Positions 8,770 to 15,419 of a stretch of DNA of 64,000 nucleotides are shown one piece after another. Below the pieces are notes generated by a model that was given only the letters and a program-made list of their open reading frames with translations, was not told the DNA's origin and did not search any database. Position numbers and translations under genes: made by a program. The stretch is from Sulfurimicrobium sp964384915 (GTDB lineage: Bacteria; Pseudomonadota; Gammaproteobacteria; Burkholderiales; Sulfuricellaceae), in NCBI GenBank assembly GCA_964384915.1, contig CAYLMA010000006.1:1-64000 (forward strand), in the 5' to 3' direction. The first letter of the stretch is position 1. Every line of letters starts with the position of its first letter.

Positions 8770-9041
8770 GCTTCCCGCGCCGCATCGGCCTTGCGGTCTG
8801 CCAACAGCCGCGCTGTCGCCCCGCCCTGGCCTTGTCCGCGAAATGCCTCGATGGAATTGAGGTAAGCCGCCATCTTTTCGGTATTCTCCGCCACGCCGCC
8901 GGACAAAGCGCGATATGCCTCGCTGGAAACGATATAAGCCACCGGACGGCCACGCCGGGTGATCGAAATCGGCTCACGCTGGGCGTTATCCAGCAATTCA
9001 CCAAAATGGTTCTGGGCTTCAGCGGACGAAACGGTTTTCAT
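8766..9041 (-). CDS. Type II antitoxin, Phd/YefM family
   Basis: 91 aa. The Phd/YefM fold is clear from MKTVSSAEAQNHFGELLDNA, then PISITRRGRPVAYIVSSEAY. The N-terminal half binds DNA and the C-terminal tail would neutralise the PIN toxin encoded 4 bp overlapping downstream. A promoter with a perfect TATAAT lies just upstream (9071-9098), so the pair can be transcribed apart from hsdS. The symbol is left open because Phd-type antitoxins paired with PIN toxins are named variously (vapB, phd). Confidence 0.85.
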   Translation of the reverse strand: MKTVSSAEAQNHFGELLDNAQREPISITRRGRPVAYIVSSEAYRALSGGVAENTEKMAAYLNSIEAFRGQGQGGATARLLADRKADAAREA

Positions 9042-9070
9042 GACAGGTCCTTCAGATAGCTAATTTGTAC

Positions 9071-9098
9071 ATTATAGACAGAAAGAGCTTCCCTGCAA
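9071..9098 (-). promoter_or_regulatory. Predicted sigma-70 promoter for phd-vapC
   Basis: On the minus strand, TTGCAG (9093-9098) and a perfect TATAAT (9071-9076) are separated by 16 bp, 30 bp upstream of the antitoxin ATG. The -35 box is weak (3 of 6). It lies in the 103-bp gap after hsdS. Confidence 0.5.
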
Positions 9099-9144
9099 TG
9101 GCTGCCTGCTGTTGCCATATCGGCTGCAATCGTAGCCGGAAAAG

Positions 9145-10434
9145 CTACGCCCGGCCGCGCACATCGATCTTGCCCGTCACCGCCGCCGAAATCAGGGCGC
9201 TGCGGCGTTCTTGCAGCAGGGCGATGGCGCGGTTGGCTTCGGCGGTGAGGGTGTCGAATTTGGCGGTTTCGGTGTCGAGGTATGTAACGATGGTTTGCTG
9301 TTCAGTAAAAGGTGGCAGAGGCACTGAAACACCGGACAGAATTTGTGTATTCAGGTTATCCATCGTGGAGCCAACTGATTCCAGCTTTAACAACTCCCGA
9401 ACGTATGCTGTTCGCAGATATATTGAAACAAACTCTGGATTTGCACGGTCGGAAAGTCGTACATTTAAGCTGCCTGTCCCACAAAGCCAATTAACTTCAT
9501 TTGCAGTGACCATGGCGCAACGGCCCATTTCACCGCGTCTTCCAAACACGATGTCACCAAGCATTAATTTGTGTTGTGAAAGGCGGGCAGCAATTTCTTG
9601 CGTAACAGTGCATGACCAATCTGCGACCAGATTCCCATCCTGAATGTTGGACGGATTGATTACAGGTGTTTCGTCTTCCACATAATCTTCTGAATGAAGC
9701 TGGCTACCAAATGGCCCTGTCTGAATTTGCGTTGCTAAATGCCCTAGCGGGACTACCCCCCAATGCGCCGGTACTTCACCCAGCCACTCAATGCCGGAAT
9801 CCTTCATCGGGGCGTTGGGGTTCAGCCCCTTGGTGACGGCGTGCGAAATCACCGCCTGGCGCTTTTCCGCCAGCAGTTCGACCAACCGCTGCTGCTCGGC
9901 AATCAGGGCGTCGATCTTTCCCGTTTCGCGGTCGAGGAAAACTGAGATGGTTTGTTGTTCATTCTTGGGCGGTGTCGCCAGAGCCATATTACCGAGAAAA
10001 TCCCAGCCTACTCGTGGCATTTTTGCACCAAAGGTAGAACTATCCACGATAGAGATAAAATCACGGTTCAATATCTGATATTGCGCGAAACGCCCATGAA
10101 TCGCCGGTGCCGGGCGCATGACGTGAAAATCGCCTACAGCCTCCCCGGCGGTACTAGCCAAGTATGCCTTCGCCAGATAAGGCCGAAGTTTCCCAAACAG
10201 AATGTCGCCACATTCAAAGGCAACTCCCTCGCCTTCAAACTTGGTCTCGGTTTCAACGAAGTGTCCTGACCAGCTTTCAATATTTTCCAGCGCGACTGGA
10301 TGCTCGCGGCGGTCGGTCTTCTCTGTCAATAGCCGCAGGTTGTGCTTGAGCCGTTTCACACCCCAATGCACCGGCACATCAGCGAGCCACTCCACGCCGC
10401 TGTCCTTGTACTCCGGATAACGCGGCAGGATCAT
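9145..10434 (-). CDS. hsdS: Type I restriction enzyme, HsdS specificity subunit
   Basis: 429 aa from the ATG at 10434, which overlaps the stop of the upstream abi gene (ATGA); this coupling decides the start over a 114-codon longer frame. Two target-recognition domains are visible, each introduced by a related repeat: KDSGVEWLADVPVHWGVKRL near residue 10 and KDSGIEWLGEVPAHWGVVPL near 215. Each is closed by a conserved helix (LDRETGKIDALIAEQQRLVE; LDTETAKFDTLTAEANRAI). HsdS determines the DNA sequence that the HsdM/HsdR complex recognises, probably a bipartite site. Base composition in the domains is more AT-rich than in neighbours, as is usual for exchanged TRDs. Confidence 0.95.
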   Translation of the reverse strand: MILPRYPEYKDSGVEWLADVPVHWGVKRLKHNLRLLTEKTDRREHPVALENIESWSGHFVETETKFEGEGVAFECGDILFGKLRPYLAKAYLASTAGEAVGDFHVMRPAPAIHGRFAQYQILNRDFISIVDSSTFGAKMPRVGWDFLGNMALATPPKNEQQTISVFLDRETGKIDALIAEQQRLVELLAEKRQAVISHAVTKGLNPNAPMKDSGIEWLGEVPAHWGVVPLGHLATQIQTGPFGSQLHSEDYVEDETPVINPSNIQDGNLVADWSCTVTQEIAARLSQHKLMLGDIVFGRRGEMGRCAMVTANEVNWLCGTGSLNVRLSDRANPEFVSIYLRTAYVRELLKLESVGSTMDNLNTQILSGVSVPLPPFTEQQTIVTYLDTETAKFDTLTAEANRAIALLQERRSALISAAVTGKIDVRGRA

Positions 10435-11408
10435 GCTGCAACTCCTCGCGCGGCTTGCACGGCATTCCGCCAAATCGCTTCCTGCTCCCATCCGGGCGGA
10501 AAGCCCATGTGAGTGAGGGAGACTTGCGGATGTGCATCCAGCAATTGGACAAGCCGTTCGGCCCAGCGGCTTTCCGGGTTGACGATTTGCATCAGTGTTT
10601 CGATCACCACGAGTTGCATGTAGAGGCGGCGTTGCGGGTTGATGGTTTGTGCTGTATCCAGATGCGCGCCGCTGGGAATGGCGTCGGGTATCTGGGGCCA
10701 ATTGGCCGCTACCTTTCTGGGCATGACGGGGCGGCTGCCGAATTCGCGGTTCCACACACGCATGTGGTGAGCACACAGGTTGCGCAGATCCGAGAGACTA
10801 CGGAACCATGACGTCAACACTTTGTGGGGCCAGCCGAAATGTTGGCTGATGAGCTTGGTATCGTTCTCATCGCGCAAGTTGGCGAACAGTGTGGAGATGG
10901 CCTTGAAGGTCAGCAGCTCCATCGCCATCCAGACGGGAGGCTGCGTGGGAGCCGCAGTATATTTTTCGCGGTAGTGCGCCATGAAGGTTTCGACTTCGCG
11001 CGCCTGCGCTTCTTCAGTCAGTTTGCCGATCAGCCATGCATGGTTGTAGCGGCTATCAAAGGTCTTGGGTTCGAGATAGCCATGTGGGCCGTAGTGCTCG
11101 CCCAGAGTATTGGTGAGTTGCGCACGCAGGGCAACTTCCAGGCGTTCGATTGCATCGGTCAGCAACAAGCGAAGCTCGCGATCGAAGACGTAAAGCATAA
11201 GCACATCGTCAAAGCCTGTACCCGGCAGAAAGTGATGGGTTGTTTCTTTCGGCACATAAAACGGGCGGGTGTATGCGGACAGTCGGAAGTAGCTGATGTT
11301 GGCGAGATAGCGGCGTGCACGCGCTTCGTCTGGAATGCTCAGGCCGCGACTTTTGAGCTTGGCCAGGTGTTCATCTGGCGAGAGAGCGGGTTTGTCATAT
11401 GCAGTCAT
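10431..11408 (-). CDS. Abortive-infection protein, Abi_2 family (AbiF/AbiD-like, HEPN ribonuclease)
   Basis: 325 aa from ATG 11408. An upstream in-frame start (11537) is rejected because it would read through a terminator hairpin. The family pattern is clear: KPALSPDEHLAKLKSRGL at the start, then RRYLANISYFRLSAYTRPF, then DRELRLLLTDAIERLEVALR. Near residue 209 the HEPN catalytic motif R-x4-H appears as RNLCAHH. Abi_2 proteins are phage-defence toxins, and relatives are controlled by a small RNA encoded close by. Here a promoter-terminator unit lies directly upstream (11426-11509). The gene sits between hsdM and hsdS, coupled to hsdS by ATGA. Confidence 0.88.
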   Translation of the reverse strand: MTAYDKPALSPDEHLAKLKSRGLSIPDEARARRYLANISYFRLSAYTRPFYVPKETTHHFLPGTGFDDVLMLYVFDRELRLLLTDAIERLEVALRAQLTNTLGEHYGPHGYLEPKTFDSRYNHAWLIGKLTEEAQAREVETFMAHYREKYTAAPTQPPVWMAMELLTFKAISTLFANLRDENDTKLISQHFGWPHKVLTSWFRSLSDLRNLCAHHMRVWNREFGSRPVMPRKVAANWPQIPDAIPSGAHLDTAQTINPQRRLYMQLVVIETLMQIVNPESRWAERLVQLLDAHPQVSLTHMGFPPGWEQEAIWRNAVQAARGVAA

Positions 11409-11425
11409 TTGCAAACCCCAGACGT

Positions 11426-11467
11426 AAAAAACCCGCCAGAGTGTGCATCGTTGAGAGGCATGGCGGG
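11426..11467 (-). terminator. Intrinsic terminator just upstream of the abi gene
   Basis: On the minus strand CCCGCCA (11467-11461) pairs perfectly with TGGCGGG (11438-11432) across a 22-nt loop and is followed by TTTTTT (11431-11426). It lies between hsdM and the abi start, so it ends either the small RNA or part of the hsdM transcript. Confidence 0.75.
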
Positions 11468-11474
11468 TGTGTTG
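11426..11474 (-). ncRNA. Candidate small RNA (abiF-RNA-like) upstream of the HEPN abi gene
   Basis: A predicted promoter (11481-11509) would start transcription near 11474. About 48 nt later the transcript meets a strong intrinsic terminator, a 7-bp stem CCCGCCA/TGGCGGG (11461-11467 with 11432-11438) followed by six T. It stops 18 bp short of the abi ATG, so the product would be a short RNA made of a leader and one large hairpin with a 22-nt loop. Small RNAs next to abiF genes are known as the abiF motif and serve as RNA antitoxins in some systems. Length and identity here are inferred; an attenuator for the abi gene is the alternative. Confidence 0.55.
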
Positions 11475-11480
11475 GCGATA

Positions 11481-11509
11481 ATTATCGGCATTCCGACGGA
11501 AAACATCAA
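11481..11509 (-). promoter_or_regulatory. Predicted promoter between hsdM and abi
   Basis: Minus-strand TTGATG (11504-11509) and GATAAT (11481-11486) are spaced by 17 bp. The -10 box lies within the perfect palindrome CGATAATTATCG (11476-11487), which could be an operator. It is placed to drive the short RNA that ends at 11426. Confidence 0.5.
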
Positions 11510-11565
11510 GTCTTTTTTCAAAGTCAAGGGGCTGCAACCGTAACGGTAAGTGCCGGTTGACTTGC

Positions 11566-13308
11566 TCATGCGCTCAGCCCCGCAATCATGCTCAGTATCC
11601 GGTCGGTGCATTGCTTCAAATCCGCATCGATCTCCGCCAGCGGGCGCGGCGGCTGGAACACGTAGAAGTGGCGGTTGAACGGGATTTCATAGCCGACCTT
11701 GGTCTTGTCGTGGTCTATCCACCCATCCGGCGCATGCGGCAGCACTTCACGCTTGAAGTAGTTTTCCACGTCCTCAGCCAGCGGCACGTTCTCGGTGTCG
11801 CGCAGGCTGCTGTCCGGTTGCGGCTTGCCCTTCTGCTTGCCTTTCTCGCCCAGCACGACCTTGCCCGCCGCATCGCGCAGCGGCCGTTCCACGGTGATGG
11901 TGCGGTAGCCGAAGTCCTCGTTCCTGAAGATGCGCGAGATGGGCTTGCCGTCCTGTTCGGACTCCACGAAACCGCCGAACAGCCTTGTCACCTCGGCGAT
12001 TTGCTCGTCGCTCATTTCCTTGCGCTTGCTGCCCAGGCTCTTGCGCATCTTCCGCCACAAGCCGCTGGCGTCGATGAGTTGCACGAAGCCCTTGCGCTGT
12101 GCCGGCTTGCGGTTGGAGAGTATCCACACATAGGTGCTGATGCCGGTGTTGTAGAACATGTCGGTGGGCAGGCCGATGATGGCTTCCACCAGGTCGTTTT
12201 CCAGCACGTAGCGGCGGATTTCGGATTCCCCCGAGCCTGCGCCGCCGGTGAACAGCGGCGAGCCGTTGAGCACGATGCCGAAGCGGCTGCCGCCCTCCAC
12301 CGCTGGACGCATCTTGGAGATCAGGTGCAGCAGGAACAGCAGCGAGCCATCCGAGACGCGCGGCAGGCCGGGGCCGAAGCGCCCGTTGTAGCCTTGCGTT
12401 TCGTACTCCTTGCGGATTTCCTTCTCGACCTTTTTCCATTCCACGCCGAAGGGCGGATTGGAGAGCATGTAGTCGAATTTGCGGTGTGGGTGACCGTCGT
12501 CCGAGAGCGTGTTGCCCGCCACGATGTTGCCGACCACCTGCCCCTTGATGAGCATGTCGGCCTTGCAGATGGCGTAGGATTCGTCGTTCAGTTCCTGCCC
12601 GAACATGCTGAGCCGTGCCTCGGGGTTGTGTTCTTCCAGGTATTCGCCGGCAATGGAGAGCATGCCGCCCGTCCCCGCCGTCGGGTCGTAGATGGTGCGC
12701 ACCACCCCTGGCTTGGACAGCACCTCGTCGTCCTCGATGAACAGGAGGTTGACCATGAGGCGGATGACCTCGCGCGGGGTGAAGTGTTCACCGGCGGTTT
12801 CGTTGGAGATTTCGGCAAACTTGCGGATCAGTTCCTCGAACACCAGCCCCATCTGCGAATTGCTGACCGCTTCCGGGTGCAGGTCGATGTTGGAGAACTT
12901 CTCCGTCACCTGGTAGAGCAGCTTGGACTTGGCGAGGCGGTCGACCTGGGCATGGAAGTCGAAGCGCTCGAATATGTCCCGCACCTCGGGCGAAAACGCC
13001 TGGATGTAGGCGTAGAGGTTTTCGCCGATGTGGTCCTGGTCGCCCATGAGTTTCTTCATGTCCAGCGGCGAGGTGTTGTAGAAGTCTTGCCCGGCCTCGC
13101 GCAGCAGGAATGGCTCGGGGTTCAGCCCGGCCTTCTGCTGTTGGGCGTATTCGGCCAGCACGGCGGGCTTGGTGGCTTCCAGCACGCAATCCAGGCGGCG
13201 CAACACGGTGAAGGGCAGGATCACCTTGCCGTATTCGGATTGCTTGTAGTCGCCGCGCAGCAGGTCGGCGACCGACCAGATGAAGGAAGAGAGTGCTTGT
13301 TGATTCAT
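11566..13308 (-). CDS. hsdM: Type I restriction enzyme, HsdM methyltransferase subunit
   Basis: 580 aa from ATG 13308 (MNQQALSSFIWSVADLLRG); upstream in-frame starts add only unrelated residues. The N6-adenine methylase motifs are present: motif I in YDPTAGTGGMLSIAG near residue 211 and motif IV NPPF (SNPPFGVEWK) near 283. HsdM modifies adenines in the site chosen by HsdS. It is the first gene of the minus-strand operon hsdM-abi-hsdS-phd-vapC-hsdR and begins near a bidirectional terminator and tRNA-Thr, which mark the edge of the R-M block. Confidence 0.95.
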   Translation of the reverse strand: MNQQALSSFIWSVADLLRGDYKQSEYGKVILPFTVLRRLDCVLEATKPAVLAEYAQQQKAGLNPEPFLLREAGQDFYNTSPLDMKKLMGDQDHIGENLYAYIQAFSPEVRDIFERFDFHAQVDRLAKSKLLYQVTEKFSNIDLHPEAVSNSQMGLVFEELIRKFAEISNETAGEHFTPREVIRLMVNLLFIEDDEVLSKPGVVRTIYDPTAGTGGMLSIAGEYLEEHNPEARLSMFGQELNDESYAICKADMLIKGQVVGNIVAGNTLSDDGHPHRKFDYMLSNPPFGVEWKKVEKEIRKEYETQGYNGRFGPGLPRVSDGSLLFLLHLISKMRPAVEGGSRFGIVLNGSPLFTGGAGSGESEIRRYVLENDLVEAIIGLPTDMFYNTGISTYVWILSNRKPAQRKGFVQLIDASGLWRKMRKSLGSKRKEMSDEQIAEVTRLFGGFVESEQDGKPISRIFRNEDFGYRTITVERPLRDAAGKVVLGEKGKQKGKPQPDSSLRDTENVPLAEDVENYFKREVLPHAPDGWIDHDKTKVGYEIPFNRHFYVFQPPRPLAEIDADLKQCTDRILSMIAGLSA

Positions 13309-13347
13309 ACTGAGCCCGTGATGATTAGCGACATGACGCGGCAAATG

Positions 13348-13381
13348 AAAAAGGGGTTAAGCAAATGCCTAACCCCTTTTT
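13348..13381. terminator. Bidirectional intrinsic terminator after tRNA-Thr
   Basis: GGGGTTA (13353-13359) pairs with TAACCCC (13370-13376), flanked by A5 and T5, so it can end transcription in both directions. It lies 4 bp downstream of the encoded CCA of tRNA-Thr. Confidence 0.9.
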
Positions 13382-13385
13382 GTTC

Positions 13386-13461
13386 TGGTGCCGGATGTCG
13401 GAATCGAACTGACGACCTTCGCATTACAAGTGCGCTGCTCTGCCAACTGAGCTAATCCGGC
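13386..13461 (-). tRNA. tRNA-Thr (anticodon TGT)
   Basis: The minus strand gives a full cloverleaf. The acceptor stem GCCGGAT (13461-13455) pairs with ATCCGGC (13396-13390). The D-arm TAGCTCAGTTGGCAGAGC, anticodon loop CTTGTAA (anticodon TGT) and T-arm with GTTCGATTC follow. The discriminator A and CCA are encoded (13389-13386). The 3' end faces the R-M operon and is followed by a terminator. Confidence 0.95.
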
Positions 13462-13524
13462 GGTGAGGGAGGAGATTATAAGGGAGCTTGGCCTTCCGGG
13501 CAATTCCCTCGTAAACTTTATGGC

Positions 13525-13950
13525 TTATTTAACGACCTTCAGCGATGGTTTCCCGCGCTTTGGGGCCGGATCTGTGGGTTCGGTCTCCGCCTCGCTTGCA
13601 GCTTGATCCGTTTGAGCCTCAAGCTGAGGTTCCTCTTCCTTGCCGAAAAAGAGCCCTTGCCCGTTTTCCTTGGCATAAATGCCGATCACAGCTTCAATCG
13701 GGACCGAGATTTCGCGCGCAGCCCCTCCGAAACGCGCCGAGAATCCTACCCAGTGGTTATCGATAAGGAGGTTGGGCGTGGCGCTCGCGCCGATATTCAG
13801 CACAATCTCGCCCTCCTTGACGAACTCCATCGGCACGCGGCAGTTTTTATCGACCGCCACGGCCAGATAGGGCGTAAAACCGCTATCCGAACACCATTCG
13901 TAAATGGCGCGGATCAGGTAGGGTTTGGTCGAGACACCCTCTTCAGCCAT
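13525..13950 (-). CDS. sspB: Stringent starvation protein B, ClpXP specificity adaptor
   Basis: 141 aa. The folded domain carries PYLIRAIYEWCSDSGFTPYL near the start and LNIGASATPNLLIDNHWVGF mid-protein, as in SspB. An acidic linker (about residues 100-128) leads to the C-terminal ClpX-docking tail KRGKPSLKVVK, which matches the RGGRPALRVVK type of E. coli. SspB delivers ssrA-tagged proteins to ClpXP. It starts 3 bp after the sspA stop, forming the usual sspA-sspB operon. Confidence 0.95.
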   Translation of the reverse strand: MAEEGVSTKPYLIRAIYEWCSDSGFTPYLAVAVDKNCRVPMEFVKEGEIVLNIGASATPNLLIDNHWVGFSARFGGAAREISVPIEAVIGIYAKENGQGLFFGKEEEPQLEAQTDQAASEAETEPTDPAPKRGKPSLKVVK

Positions 13951-13953
13951 GAT

Positions 13954-14553
13954 TTATTTCCGCATGGCCTTTTCAGAAGGCGTCATCGCTTCAATATAGG
14001 CCGGACGCGAGAAGATGCGCTCCGCATATTTCAGCAAGGGCGCCGCCTGCTTGGGCAGTTCAATGCCGTAGAATTCCAGGCGCCACAGCAAGGGAGCAAT
14101 CGCCACGTCGAGCATGGAGAATTCCTCGCCCAGCATGTATTTCTGCTTGGCGAATATCGGCGCCAGTTGCGTCAGGTTGTCACGGATCGTGGCGCGCGCC
14201 TTTTCAGCCACCTTTGCGGTGCCGTTGACAATGGCAGGCAGGTGGGCAAAGAGCTCTTGCTCGAAGCGGTAGAGGAACAGGCGGGCACGGGCGCGCATCA
14301 CCGGGTCGGCGGGCATCAGCTGCGGGTGGGGGAAGCGCTCGTCTATGTATTCGTTGATGATGTTGGACTCATGCAGAATCAGATCGCGTTCGACCAGCAC
14401 CGGCACCTGGTTGTAGGGATTCATGACTGCCAGATCTTCCGGCATGTTTTGCAGGTCAACGTCGATAATTTGGAAATCCATGCCTTTCTCGAACAGCACG
14501 ATGCGGCAGCGCTGGCTGAAAGGACAGGTGGTTCCCGAGTAGAGGGTCATCAT
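13954..14553 (-). CDS. sspA: Stringent starvation protein A (GST-fold transcription regulator)
   Basis: 199 aa; two adjacent ATG codons (14553, 14550) could both serve. The thioredoxin-like N terminus TLYSGTTCPFSQRCRIVLFEKGM and the following NPYNQVPVLVERDLILHESN place it in the GST-fold SspA family. SspA binds RNA polymerase and helps cells in stationary phase. It lies between the bc1 genes and sspB, the common betaproteobacterial order petABC-sspAB. Confidence 0.93.
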   Translation of the reverse strand: MMTLYSGTTCPFSQRCRIVLFEKGMDFQIIDVDLQNMPEDLAVMNPYNQVPVLVERDLILHESNIINEYIDERFPHPQLMPADPVMRARARLFLYRFEQELFAHLPAIVNGTAKVAEKARATIRDNLTQLAPIFAKQKYMLGEEFSMLDVAIAPLLWRLEFYGIELPKQAAPLLKYAERIFSRPAYIEAMTPSEKAMRK

Positions 14554-14611
14554 GGGTTTATGCTACCTCTGGAGATTGGGTTAAATTCAATTCTTGACTG
14601 GTAAAAGTGAT

Positions 14612-14645
14612 GGCGCCGGCCACGCTTTTCAAGCGAGCCGGCGCA
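14612..14645 (-). terminator. Hairpin after petC, probable terminator of petABC
   Basis: GCGCCGGC (14613-14620) pairs with GCCGGCGC (14637-14644), with an inner stem CGCTT/AAGCG closing a 3-nt loop. On the minus strand it is followed by ATCACTTTT, so termination strength there is moderate; on the plus strand a T6 run follows. It lies between petC and sspA. Confidence 0.6.
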
Positions 14646-14670
14646 CTGGTTTTTTGCTGCTCTGGAATGA

Positions 14671-15390
14671 TCAGTGAATATCTTTCCAGAATTCCTTCTT
14701 CAGATAGTAGGCGATGATGAAAAACACGCCGAGGAACAGCAGCACGAATACGCCCAGGCGCATGCGGGTCTGCTGTGCCGGTTCGCCCATGTAAACCAGA
14801 TAGTTCACCAGGTCGGCCACGGATGCATCGTATTCCGGCGTGGTCATGGTGCCGGCCTTGGCCATTACCAGATGCTTGGTTTCATGCTCGCCGTGTTTTT
14901 CCACGTGCATCACCTGCTCGCCCTGCATGGCATACAGCACATGAGGCATGCCTACCTTGTCGAATACCGAGTTATTCCATCCGGTAGGGCGGGTATCGTC
15001 ACGGTAGAAACCGCGCAGATACGTGTACAGCCAGTCCGCGCCGCGTGAACGGGCAATCACGGTCAAATCCGGCGGCGTGGCGCCGAAAAACTCTTTCGCG
15101 TCTTTCTTGCTCATCGCCACATCCATGGTCTGGCCCACTTTCTCGGCGGCAAACAGCAGGTTTTCCTTGATCTGGTCATCGGTCAGGCCGATGTCCTTCA
15201 AGCGGTTGTAGCGCATGTAGGAAGCACTGTGGCAGTTGAGGCAGTAGTTGACGAAGGTCTTCGCCCCGCGCTGCAGCGAAGCCTTGTCGTTCAGGTCGTA
15301 CGGCGCCTTGTCGAGGTGGACGGCGCTGCTTGCCATGGCCACTGTGGGCGCTGCCAGCACCAACAGCAACAGTTTCTTGATCGTATTCAT
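14671..15390 (-). CDS. petC: Ubiquinol-cytochrome c reductase, cytochrome c1 subunit
   Basis: 239 aa from ATG 15390, chosen because it opens with a clean signal peptide (MNTIKKLLLLVLAAPTVAMA). An ATG at 15420 coupled to the petB stop (TAATG) is the alternative and adds ten residues. The haem c motif CLNCH lies near residue 43, with the Met ligand expected in the later GMPHVLY segment. A C-terminal membrane anchor (VFVLLFLGVFFIIAYYL) is present. Cytochrome c1 accepts electrons from the Rieske protein and passes them to soluble cytochromes. It is the last gene of petABC. Confidence 0.93.
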   Translation of the reverse strand: MNTIKKLLLLVLAAPTVAMASSAVHLDKAPYDLNDKASLQRGAKTFVNYCLNCHSASYMRYNRLKDIGLTDDQIKENLLFAAEKVGQTMDVAMSKKDAKEFFGATPPDLTVIARSRGADWLYTYLRGFYRDDTRPTGWNNSVFDKVGMPHVLYAMQGEQVMHVEKHGEHETKHLVMAKAGTMTTPEYDASVADLVNYLVYMGEPAQQTRMRLGVFVLLFLGVFFIIAYYLKKEFWKDIH

Positions 15391-15419
15391 GTTAACGAAC
15401 CCCATTCTATGCGTACTCA

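Noticed and set aside
10435..10776. A longer hsdS beginning at 10776
   Set aside because: The extra codons lie inside the abi gene in another frame, and the ATG at 10434 coupled to the abi stop begins exactly at the HsdS consensus.
11557..13455. A 632-codon frame antisense to hsdM, even crossing the tRNA gene
   Set aside because: It runs through the tRNA-Thr and opposite HsdM catalytic motifs; no family features are seen.
13386..13461. tRNA-Thr as attachment site for the R-M block
   Set aside because: The 3' end faces the operon, but no repeat of the tRNA end was seen near purC and no integrase is present.
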